DNA of 64,000 bases from the NCBI GenBank assembly GCA_938012815.1, contig CALLVV010000074.1, forward strand, positions 43,053 to 107,052. The letters are read 5' to 3'. Below the pieces are notes generated by a model that saw nothing but the letters and a program-made list of their open reading frames with translations, had not been told where the DNA came from and ran no database searches. Shown here piece by piece: positions 7,886-16,451 of the stretch. Every line of letters starts with the position of its first letter. Positions within the stretch are counted from its first letter, which is position 1. Source of the stretch: an uncultured Propionibacteriaceae bacterium (GTDB lineage: Bacteria > Actinomycetota > Actinomycetes > Propionibacteriales > Propionibacteriaceae). Made by a program: the position numbers and the translations under genes.

Positions 7886-8374
7886 TCACGTCCTGCCGCC
7901 GTAGTGGGCGCGGTAGGATTCCAGCAGCCCGCACAGCTGCTCTGCCTTCAGCCCACCGTAAGCGGCGTTGATCACACCCCCGGCACCGAAGACCTGTTCT
8001 GCGATCTCCCGGCCGGCTGAGCCCCCTGCCGCATCCGGTCGGTACGTGATCGCCACCACGGAATTCCCCGACAAGCTGGCCACCTCGAATCCGGCGATGT
8101 CGGCCCATCGTGAGCGGTGGGTTCTCTTCCCCGCCAGGGGCATCTCGAATCCGTCCTCGTCCAGCAGCAGGTACATGGGACGCGCCAGCATGTAGAAACA
8201 CACGGGCAGGCCCAGCACCCCGAAGAATCCGACGCCCAGGAACCCCGCCAACCGGCTTTCCGGCGATCCGTAGAAAATCACGAACAGGGAGCCTGCCACG
8301 AAGGCCAGACAACAGAGGATCAAAAGAATTGTGCGTTTCTGACTTTGAGCCAAACGCACAGGAGGATATTCCAT
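7886..8374 (-). CDS. Membrane protein with two helices and a PH-like C-terminal domain
   Basis: A 162-residue protein. Two hydrophobic helices lie at about 15-36 and 43-64 after the N-terminal VRLAQSQKRT. The soluble C-terminal part begins YLLLDEDGFEMPLAG and continues KRTHRSRWADIAGFEV, a pattern of bacterial PH-like domains and of the STM3941 family (short name from Salmonella). The ATG at 8374 has GAGGTG a few bases upstream. Function unknown. It has a high-GC actinobacterial codon pattern, so it is probably a live gene even though it sits beside a decayed segment. Confidence 0.68.
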   Translation of the reverse strand: MEYPPVRLAQSQKRTILLILCCLAFVAGSLFVIFYGSPESRLAGFLGVGFFGVLGLPVCFYMLARPMYLLLDEDGFEMPLAGKRTHRSRWADIAGFEVASLSGNSVVAITYRPDAAGGSAGREIAEQVFGAGGVINAAYGGLKAEQLCGLLESYRAHYGGRT

Positions 8375-9137
8375 GGCTTCACCTCAACACATGTCGTTGT
8401 CCGTGAAGACAGCGTACCACCCGGGGCCCGCGAACCCCACCCGGAATGGAATCCGACCCGGGGAAATGGTTTGGAACCTGCCACGTTTTGACGACTGGAA
8501 TTCCGTTCCGGCAACGACGAAGGAGGCAATGGGGATTGCGGGCGGCAAAACAGAAACATGAATTGATCAACAACTGTCGGGAAACGCAACGATTCCGTTG
8601 CAACTCACGCCACGACAGAAATCATCATGGCATTATCCGAAGACATGAGAAATGGTTTTGCCAATTTCAGAACCGCAGGGCAAGGAAGCTTACCCACAGG
8701 CAGCGCGTCGACCAGCAAAACCCTTGGCCAGCGCACGCTTGAGGAGGGCCGTGAACAAGCCTCAAGAAATCATGATGGATCGGCGTCGACCCGATTCACC
8801 GGGGCCCAGACTTTGATGGCTCCCCGCGGAATGCTACATCATCAATATGTTCGAGGGTCTCGAAAGGGGCTGTTTCACCATTCAGCCGATCGAAGCCCCC
8901 CAAGGACCGGAAAAGAGTGTGGATACGAAGCAGGTCGATGCAGCACACCGAGACCTTGGAATCTGAGGAACAACGCGAACGGGCCGTGCACCACCTCCGC
9001 GCTCTCGCCCGTCACATCCACGAGACGTCCCTGGCCCGTCCGGAAAAGCTCTGGGCGGCTCTACAGAAACGGGACAGGGGACACACAGACTCACCTTGTT
9101 GGCTGTGATTACGACAGCACAAATCCCAGGAGTCAGC
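8375..9137. other. Long spacer with no recognisable gene
   Basis: About 760 bases with lower GC and no codon bias in any frame. The best short frame is 8938-9108 (+), 56 residues, helical and charged (EEQRERAVHHLRALARHI), preceded by a weak AGCAGG; I cannot support it as a gene. The first 20 or so bases hold the ribosome-binding region of the minus-strand gene ending at 8374, and the last 10 hold the AGGAG site of the tannase-like gene. The rest may be old decayed coding DNA. Confidence 0.5.
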
Positions 9138-10982
9138 ATGAATCTCAGTCGTCGTTCCCTGTTCAGATCGGCCATCGCCTTTACTCTCTTCAGCGGTCTC
9201 GGGCTGGCCGCCTGCAGCAGCGGGACCTCCGGCGTTGGAACCGCATCCACCGGTGGTTCGGGGACAGCAGCGGCGGGAACCCTGGCCCTGAACAACGCCA
9301 AGTGGAGTCACGACGCCGACAACGATGTCTACTACCAGATCGGGCTGAGCTACGTCGCTTCCCCGGCCGCACCAGATTACGAAACCCTCGGGATCTACGT
9401 GCCTGGCGCATATTTCACCGGCACCGACAACGGCGACGGAACCCGCAAAGTGGAAATCAACGCCTCGGGCAGCATCAACGGGTTCACCCCGGCCACCGCA
9501 CCCATCGTGCTGCCGGTCAACACCCCCGGCTACGCCTCCCAGAAACCACCCACCCAGTACTCCTACGATTCGATCTCGGACTACATGGCGGCCGGTTTCA
9601 TCTACGTCCATGCGGGCCTGCGCGGCAAGGACTCGAATGCCGATTCCTACGTCGGTAACGCTCCCTGGGGAGTCACCGATCTCAAGGCAGCGGTGCGTTA
9701 CCTGCGCTTCAACTCGGCTTCACTGCCGGGCTCAATGGACAGGATTTTCGTGTTCGGGCACAGCGGCGGTGGCGCGCAGAGCTCCGTGATGGGCGCCTCC
9801 GGTGACTCGCCGCTCTACACCAAATACCTGGAACACCTCGGTGCGGCCATGACATCCAGCGACGGCACCGCCATCAGCGACGCGATCGCGGGCGTGATGG
9901 CATGGTGCCCCATCACCAGCCTGAACGTCGGCAACGCCGCCTACGAGTGGAACATGGGTCAGTTCACCAGCAGCGGGACGCGCGCCGAAGGCACCTGGAC
10001 CGCCGCCTACGGCAAGGACCTGGCAGCGGCTTTCGCGGAGACCGTCAACGGACTCGGCCTGATCGACTCGAAGGGCACCGCGTTGAAGCTGGAACGCAGC
10101 AGCGAGGGCGTGTACCTGGCAGGCAGCTACTACGAACGTGTGGTGGCCGAGATCACCACCTCCCTGAACAACTTCCTGGCCGACACCACCTTCCCCTACA
10201 CCCCCAGTTCCCGTCAGATGGCGGGCATGGAACCCGGTGGCGGGGGCGGCGGCCCTTCCGGTGGGGGCGGTACTCCCCCCTCCGGCGAAGCCCCTGGGAG
10301 ACAGAGCCCGGGTGGCGGCCAGCCCCCGGGCGGTGAATCGTCCGGTTCGTCGACCACCTACAACACGGTGGAGGAGTACATCGCGTACCTGAACGGCGAA
10401 ACGCCGTGGGTCACCTACGATTCGGCCAGCAACACCGCAACCATCACCGGTCTGCAGGGTTTCGTCACCAGTCAGAAGAAACCCAGCAAGGAGGTCGGTG
10501 CTTTCGACGCACCGGATCGCAGTGCCACCGAGAACATCGTGATGGGAAAGGGCACGCAGGGGCTTCACTTCTCGAAACTGTCCCACGATGTGCTGGCGGC
10601 CAACGAGTCCACCTATTCGTCGCTGACCGGCTGGTCCGGCGACTATGCGGCCTCCACGTGGGACAGCGATTTCACCACCACCGACGAGGCCGGGGGTGAT
10701 GTGGTTGCGCGCGAGCAGATGTACGAGCCCCTCTACTACCTACTTGATTCGCAAGGTGGGCGGGGCAGTTCACGGGTGGCCCCGAACTGGCGCATCCGGA
10801 CCGGCATCACCCAAGGGGATGCGGCCAGCACCGTCGAGATCAACCTGGCGCTGGCCCTCCAGGCCCTCGGGAACACGAAGGTGGACTTCGCGACGGTGTG
10901 GGGACAGGGCCACACGATGGCCGAACGCACCAGCGACGGCACCGCCAACTTCATCGCCTGGGTGAAGGAGGCATCGGCCTGA
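9138..10982 (+). CDS. Secreted tannase-like (subtype B) alpha/beta-hydrolase lipoprotein
   Basis: A 614-residue protein. The signal peptide (MNLSRRSLFRSAIAFTLF) leads to lipobox LAAC. The hydrolase domain has the nucleophile elbow GHSGGG with Ser209 and a C-terminal catalytic His592 in GQGHTMAE. Long segments between them, such as PLYTKYLEHLGA and WVTYDSASNTATI, resemble subtype B tannases of bacteria, which hydrolyse galloyl esters. A Gly/Pro/Ser-rich stretch (about residues 370-400) forms a flexible insert before the second half of the lid region. The start at 9138 has AGGAG five bases upstream; the in-frame ATG-less extension back to 9096 is disregarded. A strong hairpin follows. Extracellular, membrane anchored. 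Ester hydrolase is certain; galloyl specificity is inferred. Confidence 0.78.
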   Translation: MNLSRRSLFRSAIAFTLFSGLGLAACSSGTSGVGTASTGGSGTAAAGTLALNNAKWSHDADNDVYYQIGLSYVASPAAPDYETLGIYVPGAYFTGTDNGDGTRKVEINASGSINGFTPATAPIVLPVNTPGYASQKPPTQYSYDSISDYMAAGFIYVHAGLRGKDSNADSYVGNAPWGVTDLKAAVRYLRFNSASLPGSMDRIFVFGHSGGGAQSSVMGASGDSPLYTKYLEHLGAAMTSSDGTAISDAIAGVMAWCPITSLNVGNAAYEWNMGQFTSSGTRAEGTWTAAYGKDLAAAFAETVNGLGLIDSKGTALKLERSSEGVYLAGSYYERVVAEITTSLNNFLADTTFPYTPSSRQMAGMEPGGGGGGPSGGGGTPPSGEAPGRQSPGGGQPPGGESSGSSTTYNTVEEYIAYLNGETPWVTYDSASNTATITGLQGFVTSQKKPSKEVGAFDAPDRSATENIVMGKGTQGLHFSKLSHDVLAANESTYSSLTGWSGDYAASTWDSDFTTTDEAGGDVVAREQMYEPLYYLLDSQGGRGSSRVAPNWRIRTGITQGDAASTVEINLALALQALGNTKVDFATVWGQGHTMAERTSDGTANFIAWVKEASA

Positions 10983-10995
10983 TCACCGGGATCGC

Positions 10996-11029
10996 GCCCG
11001 TGGGGAGACGCGTGAAGCTTCCCACGGGC
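10996..11029. terminator. Hairpin between convergent tannase-like and permease genes
   Basis: GCCCGTGGG (10996-11004) pairs with CCCACGGGC (11021-11029), a nine-base stem, 13 bases after the tannase-like stop and 45 bases after the minus-strand permease stop. No T-run is present on either side, as is common in actinomycetes. Confidence 0.6.
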
Positions 11030-11074
11030 CGAGTCAACCAGTTTCCAGGAAAACCCTGCCGGCACGACGACCCG

Positions 11075-12055
11075 TCAGAAGGTTCCGAACATCACAGCGC
11101 CGACCACGGCCGCCGACCAGATGCACACGAACAGCGTCAGCGGCATGAAACGGGTGGCGAATTTCGCCCCGAAGGCCCCGGACTGCATGGCGAACAGTTT
11201 CACGTCCACCATCGGCCCGACCACGAGGAACACCAACTGAGCGGTCGGGGAAACCCCGGGCAGGGAGGCAGCGACGAAGGCGTCGGCCTCGGAACACAGC
11301 GACAGCAGCACCGCCAACAACGCCATGACCATGATCCCGAGCCACAGGTTCTCGGTCAGGAAAGCCAGGAAACCGGCGGGTACCGCCGCTTTCATGAGTG
11401 CCGCCACAGCAGCCCCGACCACCAGGAAACCACCCGCCTGCTGTAGGTCGTGCATCGCGGTCTCGCGGAAGACCGCCGCCTTGGACTGGTGGCCGTGGTC
11501 GTGTCCTTCCTGGGGTTTCATCCATTCGGCCTTGCCGACTCCGACCCACAGCCAGCACACCGCGATCACCGCCACCAGGGACGCGATCAACCGGGCCCAG
11601 ACCATCATCGGGTTGCTGCTGGCGAAGGCAACGGCCGTGGCGACGAGCACCACCGGGTTGACGGCCGGCGCCGCGAGCAGGAAAGCGAGGGCGGCGCCCT
11701 GGGGAAGTCCCCTGCGCATCAACGACTGCGACACCGGCACCGACGCGCATTCGCAGCCCGGCAGCACCATGCCCGCGACGCTCGCGGCAGGCACCGCGAG
11801 CAGCGGGGATCTCGGGGTGATCCTGGACAGCAGGTCCTTCGGGACGAAAGCGGCGATGAGCCCCGACACCAGCACCCCGAGCACCAGGAAGGGCAGGGCC
11901 TGAACGACGATACCCATGGTGAGCGTGCCCCAGGTTGCCGCGCCGCCCTCCAGAGGCAGGAGTGGGCCGCGGATGGTGGTCGCCCAGACAAGAGCGATGA
12001 CGACGGCGACACCGACAAACGGCAGCGCCCAGACCCTGACGAATGTGCTTCTCAC
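11075..12055 (-). CDS. Permease, ArsP_1/DUF318 family (YcgR-like)
   Basis: A 326-residue integral membrane protein with about eight helices. The family signature GCECASVPVSQSL (two cysteines in a membrane loop after a Pro-Gly) and the matching second-half segment LCSEADAFVAASL are both present. A cytoplasmic loop holds the His-rich EGHDHGHQ. GTG at 12055 overlaps the stop of the preceding gene (GTGA), which decides the start over a longer frame. It pairs with the TIGR03943 protein, the same pair as ycgR-ycgQ in Bacillus subtilis. The family includes an organoarsenical exporter, but most members have unknown substrates. The His-rich loop hints at metal binding (inference). Confidence 0.85.
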   Translation of the reverse strand: MRSTFVRVWALPFVGVAVVIALVWATTIRGPLLPLEGGAATWGTLTMGIVVQALPFLVLGVLVSGLIAAFVPKDLLSRITPRSPLLAVPAASVAGMVLPGCECASVPVSQSLMRRGLPQGAALAFLLAAPAVNPVVLVATAVAFASSNPMMVWARLIASLVAVIAVCWLWVGVGKAEWMKPQEGHDHGHQSKAAVFRETAMHDLQQAGGFLVVGAAVAALMKAAVPAGFLAFLTENLWLGIMVMALLAVLLSLCSEADAFVAASLPGVSPTAQLVFLVVGPMVDVKLFAMQSGAFGAKFATRFMPLTLFVCIWSAAVVGAVMFGTF

Positions 12056-12798
12056 AGGTAGGGGTCCTCCGGCTGCTGGATCACCTTGACCTTGGACGCG
12101 GTCAGCACGGGATGTTCCTTGCTGGCGTCCAGATTGATGACCCCCTCCACCTCGACCCAGACGTTGTCCCCCTCGGGTCTTGCGACCCCCTCGACGGGGA
12201 CGGTGAACAGGGACGCGTCGGCGACGCAGCAGTAGATGCGGAACCGGTTCACGCTCCACTGCCCCTCCGGGAGGGTTGACTGTTTGGCGACGAAACCGAG
12301 CAGCCGCACGGGCCGTCCGACGAGCAGTTTCGGATCCCCGAAGGCGTAGCGGTCCTCGAAGTCCTGCACGGACATCTCGGTGACGGAGTCCGTCGGCAGC
12401 GGGGGAAACTCGATCGTGTCAGATGCGGTCGACTTGGGTTTCGCTGCAGTGCTGCCGGCCGCGTCCGCCCCCAGCGACGCGGGGGCCGAGACCGCGAACA
12501 GCAGGGCGGGCAGCAACAGCAGCGCCGCGACCTTCGGGGAACCGTGTCCGTGGATGCCCCGTTTCAGCCCGGTGAGCTTGTCGGTGGCATCGAGCAGGGT
12601 CCACAACGACAATGCACCCATGGCGACCGCCGATGCCAACAGCCAAGGACCCAGCCACTCCTGCAGGTAGTTCCGGAAGCTGCCGGAGATCGCCATGATG
12701 AAAACCACCGTGGCGAGCAGCAGAACCAGAGTCGCTCCCACGACCTGTCCCAGCGTGCTCGGGGGTTGGTCGGCATCTCGCGAGGTGTCCATGTCCAT
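12052..12798 (-). CDS. TIGR03943 family protein (DUF1980, YcgQ-like)
   Basis: A 248-residue protein. Two membrane helices at about 20-40 and 47-68 are followed by a short basic loop, a third hydrophobic segment (AALLLLPALLFAVSAP) and an external domain. That domain contains the family motif RIYCCVADASLFTVPV, with paired cysteines, and WVEVEG. It is encoded immediately after the unknown gene ending at 12799 (zero-base gap, TGAATG) and overlaps the following permease by four bases. Family members are always next to a DUF318 permease, and the pair is thought to form a transporter of unknown substrate. ATG at 12798 or the nearby 12792 could be the start. Confidence 0.85.
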   Translation of the reverse strand: MDMDTSRDADQPPSTLGQVVGATLVLLLATVVFIMAISGSFRNYLQEWLGPWLLASAVAMGALSLWTLLDATDKLTGLKRGIHGHGSPKVAALLLLPALLFAVSAPASLGADAAGSTAAKPKSTASDTIEFPPLPTDSVTEMSVQDFEDRYAFGDPKLLVGRPVRLLGFVAKQSTLPEGQWSVNRFRIYCCVADASLFTVPVEGVARPEGDNVWVEVEGVINLDASKEHPVLTASKVKVIQQPEDPYL

Positions 12799-13956
12799 TC
12801 AGCCTAGCGGGGAACCCAACAACAGCCACGCGACGGCCTCGGGGTCGGGATCGGTGGACAGGGCGCAACGCAGCCTCGCCTCGGCACTCCTCAGTCCGTG
12901 TTCGAGTTCCTGCTGGGCCGGGGATTCGGGTTTCCCGTCGAGCCGGAACCGGGTCAGCGTCATGTCCCGGGCAGTGAAATCGATCCGGGCGGAACTGGGA
13001 TGCGAGGTCAGTGCAGCGCCGCCGATCACTCCCTCCGCGGTCAGCGCCTCCTCCACGCTGAACCCGCTGGCGGCTGCCTCCACCTCGCCCCGGATCGGTA
13101 GGTCGGTGATCTGGGCGGCGCGCACACCGGCCAACACGCCCCACAGGCCCGGGGTTTCCAGGCAGTGCCCCAAGGCCAGATCAAGCCGGTCCAGCAGTTG
13201 TTCCCGCTCCCCCAGACCCGGTTGGGCGAGCAGCCAGCTGAGCAACCATGCCTCCAGGTCGGGGCGGTTGCCTACCCGTCCCAGGGCCTTCAAGACCAGC
13301 TGCTCCATGGGCAGGTGCCAGCCGATCTCCAGGTGACTGACACCGTTGGAACCGTGGATCGTGAGCTCGTGACGGCCGACGGGGCCGCGCACCAGGCTGC
13401 CGTCGTCGACGGTCTCGAAACCGAGACCGTTTCCCGTGCACGCGACATCCAGGTCCGGAACCTCGACGGCCTCACCCTCCGGGAGGTAGCGTTCCGGGGG
13501 CAGCCAGGCGGGCAGGGGCGGGATCTCGTGTTCGGGGTACAGCCGCCAGCGCGACCACGCCCGCCGCCTCGGGGCCAGCCCGGCGCTCTCCCCGAGGACC
13601 AGGGTGACGCGTCCCTCGGGGCCGGCTCCGCCCTCACCGCACCAGCCGCTGAGCATCACCCAGGCGGCGCCGTCCAGCAGCATCCGGCCCGTCGCTCCGG
13701 CCAGCCAACCGACCACACAGCCCTCGACGACGAACCGGAAACCCTGCGTCTCGACAGCGGATTCCCCGAGGCCCTGGAGGGAGAATTCCAAGGCCTCACG
13801 TTTCCCGGGTCTGAAACGCAGCTCCGCCAAGAGACTGCTGGATTCGAATGCCCAGTACCCGGGTTCCTCGGGAGGAAGCGGCCTGCATCCCTCGGGGGCC
13901 TCCACCCGGACCGTTCCGGCCCCGGTGGAAATGGTGATGACTCGTTCCGGGTTCAG
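12799..13956 (-). CDS. Unknown protein encoded between GH65 and YcgQ-like genes
   Basis: About 385 residues with strong codon bias but no recognised domain. It has no membrane helices or signal peptide. The N-terminal half is rich in beta-strand-like segments (ERVITISTGAGTVRVEAP, LLAELRFRPGKREALEF, MLLDGAAWVMLSGW), the middle has ELTIHGSNGVSHLEIGWHLP, and the last third is helical (PDLEAWLLSWLLAQPG). The start is unclear: the frame is open far upstream, but that part lies inside GH65 and is a shadow. The only plausible early codons are a CTG at 13956 that overlaps the GH65 stop (CTGA) and a GTG at 13905 with no ribosome-binding site. Coupling to GH65 translation is likely. Function unknown; it may be a cytoplasmic partner of the phosphorylase or unrelated. 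Confidence 0.7.
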   Translation of the reverse strand: MNPERVITISTGAGTVRVEAPEGCRPLPPEEPGYWAFESSSLLAELRFRPGKREALEFSLQGLGESAVETQGFRFVVEGCVVGWLAGATGRMLLDGAAWVMLSGWCGEGGAGPEGRVTLVLGESAGLAPRRRAWSRWRLYPEHEIPPLPAWLPPERYLPEGEAVEVPDLDVACTGNGLGFETVDDGSLVRGPVGRHELTIHGSNGVSHLEIGWHLPMEQLVLKALGRVGNRPDLEAWLLSWLLAQPGLGEREQLLDRLDLALGHCLETPGLWGVLAGVRAAQITDLPIRGEVEAAASGFSVEEALTAEGVIGGAALTSHPSSARIDFTARDMTLTRFRLDGKPESPAQQELEHGLRSAEARLRCALSTDPDPEAVAWLLLGSPLG

Positions 13957-16451
13957 TCGACCACCGCCAGATCCTGGTCGTAGGGCGCCTCGGGCACGTT
14001 CGCGGTGATGACGGACCCGTCGGCGCGACGCCCGCCCGTGACGGGATGGCGCCCCGTCAACGACGGCAGCTCCTCGCCCTGGTGCTCCAGGGGAATCCGG
14101 ATCGGTGTGCCGGGCTGGATGACGAGCCGCTGCCCCCGCACGTTGACCTCCAGCGGCCCACCGGTCTCCACTTTGAAGGAGATGGCCTCGCGTTCCAACA
14201 GCACCCTCAACCGCGACTCGCGGACCTGGAGGGGGAAACGCAGGTACTCCCATCCTCGCGGCAGCCGTGGATCGAAGCTGATGTCACCGTGGTAGTCGCG
14301 CAGCCCGCCGAAACCGAACACCAGCGCGTTCCACACACCACCGGTGGAGGCGATGTGAACGCCGTCACGGGAGTTGGCGTGAAGGTCCGCCAGGTCCACG
14401 TAGAGGCCCGTCAGGAAGTACTGCATCGCCATGTCCTGGTAGCCGACCTCGGCGGCGATCACCGACTGCACCACCCCGGACAGGGTGGAATCGCCCGTGG
14501 TAATCGGGTCGTAGTACTCGAAGTCGGCGCGTTTCTGTTCCTGGGTGAACTGATCGCCCTGCAGGAACAACGCCAGCACCACGTCGGCCTGTTTGAGCAC
14601 CTGGAACCGGTAGATCACCAAGGGATGGAAGTGCAACAGCAGCGGGAACTTGTCGGCCGGGGTGTTCTCCAGGTCCCACAGCTCACTGAACAGGAATTTC
14701 TCGTCCTGGGGGTGGATCCCGAAGGTCTCGTCGAAGGGGATGACCATGCCCTTGGCGCAGGCTCGCCATTCCTCGACCTCCTCCGGGGCGACATCCAGGG
14801 TCTGGACCAGACGGTCCCAGCAGAGTGGATCGGCCTCCTCGAGTTCCTGCACCAGGTCGGCGGCGAGCTTCAGGTTGGCGCGCGCCATCACATTGGTGAA
14901 CATGTTGTTGTTCACGACGGCCGTGTACTCGTCGGGCCCGGTGACGCCGTGAATGTGGAATCGCTGCGACCCATCGGCCTCGGTACGCCAGAACCCCAGG
15001 TCCGCCCACATCCGTGCCGTCTCCACCAGCACGGCGGCGCCGTCGCGGTACAGGAAGTCCACGTCCCCGGTGATCTCGCGGTACTTCCCGAAGGCGTGCG
15101 CGATGTCGGCGTCGATGTGATACTGCGCGGTTCCCGCCGCATAGTAGGCAGAGGCCTCCTCGCCGTTGATGGTGCGCCACGGGAACAGCGCACCCTCTTG
15201 GCTGAGCATCTGGGCACGTTCCCTAGCCTTCGGCAACAGGCCGACCCGGTAGCGCAGGGCGTTGCGGGCGACCCGGGGGGCCGTGTAGGTCAGGAAGGGT
15301 ACCAGGTAGATCTCGGTGTCCCAGAAGTAGTGTCCCTCGTAACCGGAACCGGTCACTCCCTTGGCGGGGATGCCGAGCTGGTCGGAGCGGGCCGTCGCCT
15401 GGGCCAGCTGGAACAGACACCAACGCACGGCCTGCTGGATGGCCGGCTGGCCGCCCACCTCGACGTCCGAATTGGCCCAGAAGTCGTCAAGCCAGGCGCG
15501 CTGCCCCTCGAAGAAAGAATCAAAACCCCGCTCCCCCACTCGATCGAGGGTGCGGCGACAGCGATCGAACAGTTCCGTGACGGGCACCCCGCGTGAGGTA
15601 TGGTAGGCGACCACCTTGCGGATGACGATCGGCACGCCCTCGCGCGCCTCGATGCGGTAGACCTGCTTGGCTTGGTCCTCCTCGATGCGGGAGATCACCT
15701 CGTAGGGATTCGCGGTCTCAAGGGTGTGCTCGGCTGCCACGCACAGCGTCATGTGGGAGTCGGTGGTCTCGTAGCCGAGCGCCATCCGCTGGTCGTCATG
15801 CCACTGGCCGCGCGGCTGCAGCACCCGGCCGTCGAACTTACCCGCGCGCCGCGGGTCGAAGCCCTCCTCGTTTCTCGGCTGGCGGTAGTCGTCGAAACCG
15901 TCCTGCCGGTTGACCACCTGGGAGCTGAGCACGATCGGGGCATCACCCTCCAGCATGGTCAGTTCGATCTCGAACAACGCCAGGTGCCGGTCGGTGAAGC
16001 TGACCATACGGCGAGAACTCAGTTTCACCCGCTTGCCCGCCGGGGTGCGCCAGACCAGGTCACGGGTCAGGCATCCCGCGCGGAAGTCGAGGGCGCGTTC
16101 GTAGTGGTCCAGATCGGACTGCCCGAGGGTGAGTGGCTCATCATCGACGTAGATCTTGATGAGTTTCGCGTCGGGCACGTTCACGATGGTCTGGCCCGTG
16201 CTCGCGAACCCGAAGGCCTCCTCGGCGTGCTTGATGGTCCAGGTTTCGTGGAAACCGTTGATGAAGGTGCCGTGCGAGTAGGACTTGCGTCCCTCCTCGG
16301 GGTTGCCGCGCATCCCCAGGTAGCCGTTCCCGATGGAGAACAGGGTCTCGGTGACGCCCAGGTCATCGAGGCCGGGTTCCACCTCGACGAAACGCCAGTC
16401 GTCGACGGGGAAACGGAAACGGTTCAGCGGGTCGGAGGAGATCCAGCGCAT
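13953..16451 (-). CDS. Glycoside hydrolase family 65 disaccharide phosphorylase
   Basis: An 832-residue protein of the maltose/trehalose/kojibiose phosphorylase family. The N-terminal beta-sandwich domain contains LFSIGNGYLGMRGN, typical of the family. The (alpha/alpha)6 barrel carries HYFWDTEIYLVPFL and the general-acid glutamate, Glu508, in GVTGPDEYTAVVNNN. The C-terminal region has the phosphate-loop type sequence and DYHGDISFDPRLP. The enzyme cleaves an alpha-linked glucose disaccharide with inorganic phosphate to beta-glucose 1-phosphate. Its start overlaps the end of the beta-phosphoglucomutase gene (TGATG), the enzyme that would use this product, which supports an intracellular phosphorolytic route. 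Exact disaccharide cannot be told from sequence. Confidence 0.92.
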   Translation of the reverse strand: MRWISSDPLNRFRFPVDDWRFVEVEPGLDDLGVTETLFSIGNGYLGMRGNPEEGRKSYSHGTFINGFHETWTIKHAEEAFGFASTGQTIVNVPDAKLIKIYVDDEPLTLGQSDLDHYERALDFRAGCLTRDLVWRTPAGKRVKLSSRRMVSFTDRHLALFEIELTMLEGDAPIVLSSQVVNRQDGFDDYRQPRNEEGFDPRRAGKFDGRVLQPRGQWHDDQRMALGYETTDSHMTLCVAAEHTLETANPYEVISRIEEDQAKQVYRIEAREGVPIVIRKVVAYHTSRGVPVTELFDRCRRTLDRVGERGFDSFFEGQRAWLDDFWANSDVEVGGQPAIQQAVRWCLFQLAQATARSDQLGIPAKGVTGSGYEGHYFWDTEIYLVPFLTYTAPRVARNALRYRVGLLPKARERAQMLSQEGALFPWRTINGEEASAYYAAGTAQYHIDADIAHAFGKYREITGDVDFLYRDGAAVLVETARMWADLGFWRTEADGSQRFHIHGVTGPDEYTAVVNNNMFTNVMARANLKLAADLVQELEEADPLCWDRLVQTLDVAPEEVEEWRACAKGMVIPFDETFGIHPQDEKFLFSELWDLENTPADKFPLLLHFHPLVIYRFQVLKQADVVLALFLQGDQFTQEQKRADFEYYDPITTGDSTLSGVVQSVIAAEVGYQDMAMQYFLTGLYVDLADLHANSRDGVHIASTGGVWNALVFGFGGLRDYHGDISFDPRLPRGWEYLRFPLQVRESRLRVLLEREAISFKVETGGPLEVNVRGQRLVIQPGTPIRIPLEHQGEELPSLTGRHPVTGGRRADGSVITANVPEAPYDQDLAVVD

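Noticed and set aside
8938..9108. 56-residue helical frame upstream of the tannase-like gene
   Set aside because: Weak ribosome-binding site, no codon bias and no similarity that I recognise.
14046..15596. 516-residue plus-strand frame opposite GH65
   Set aside because: Antisense shadow of the phosphorylase; no domain or ribosome-binding site.
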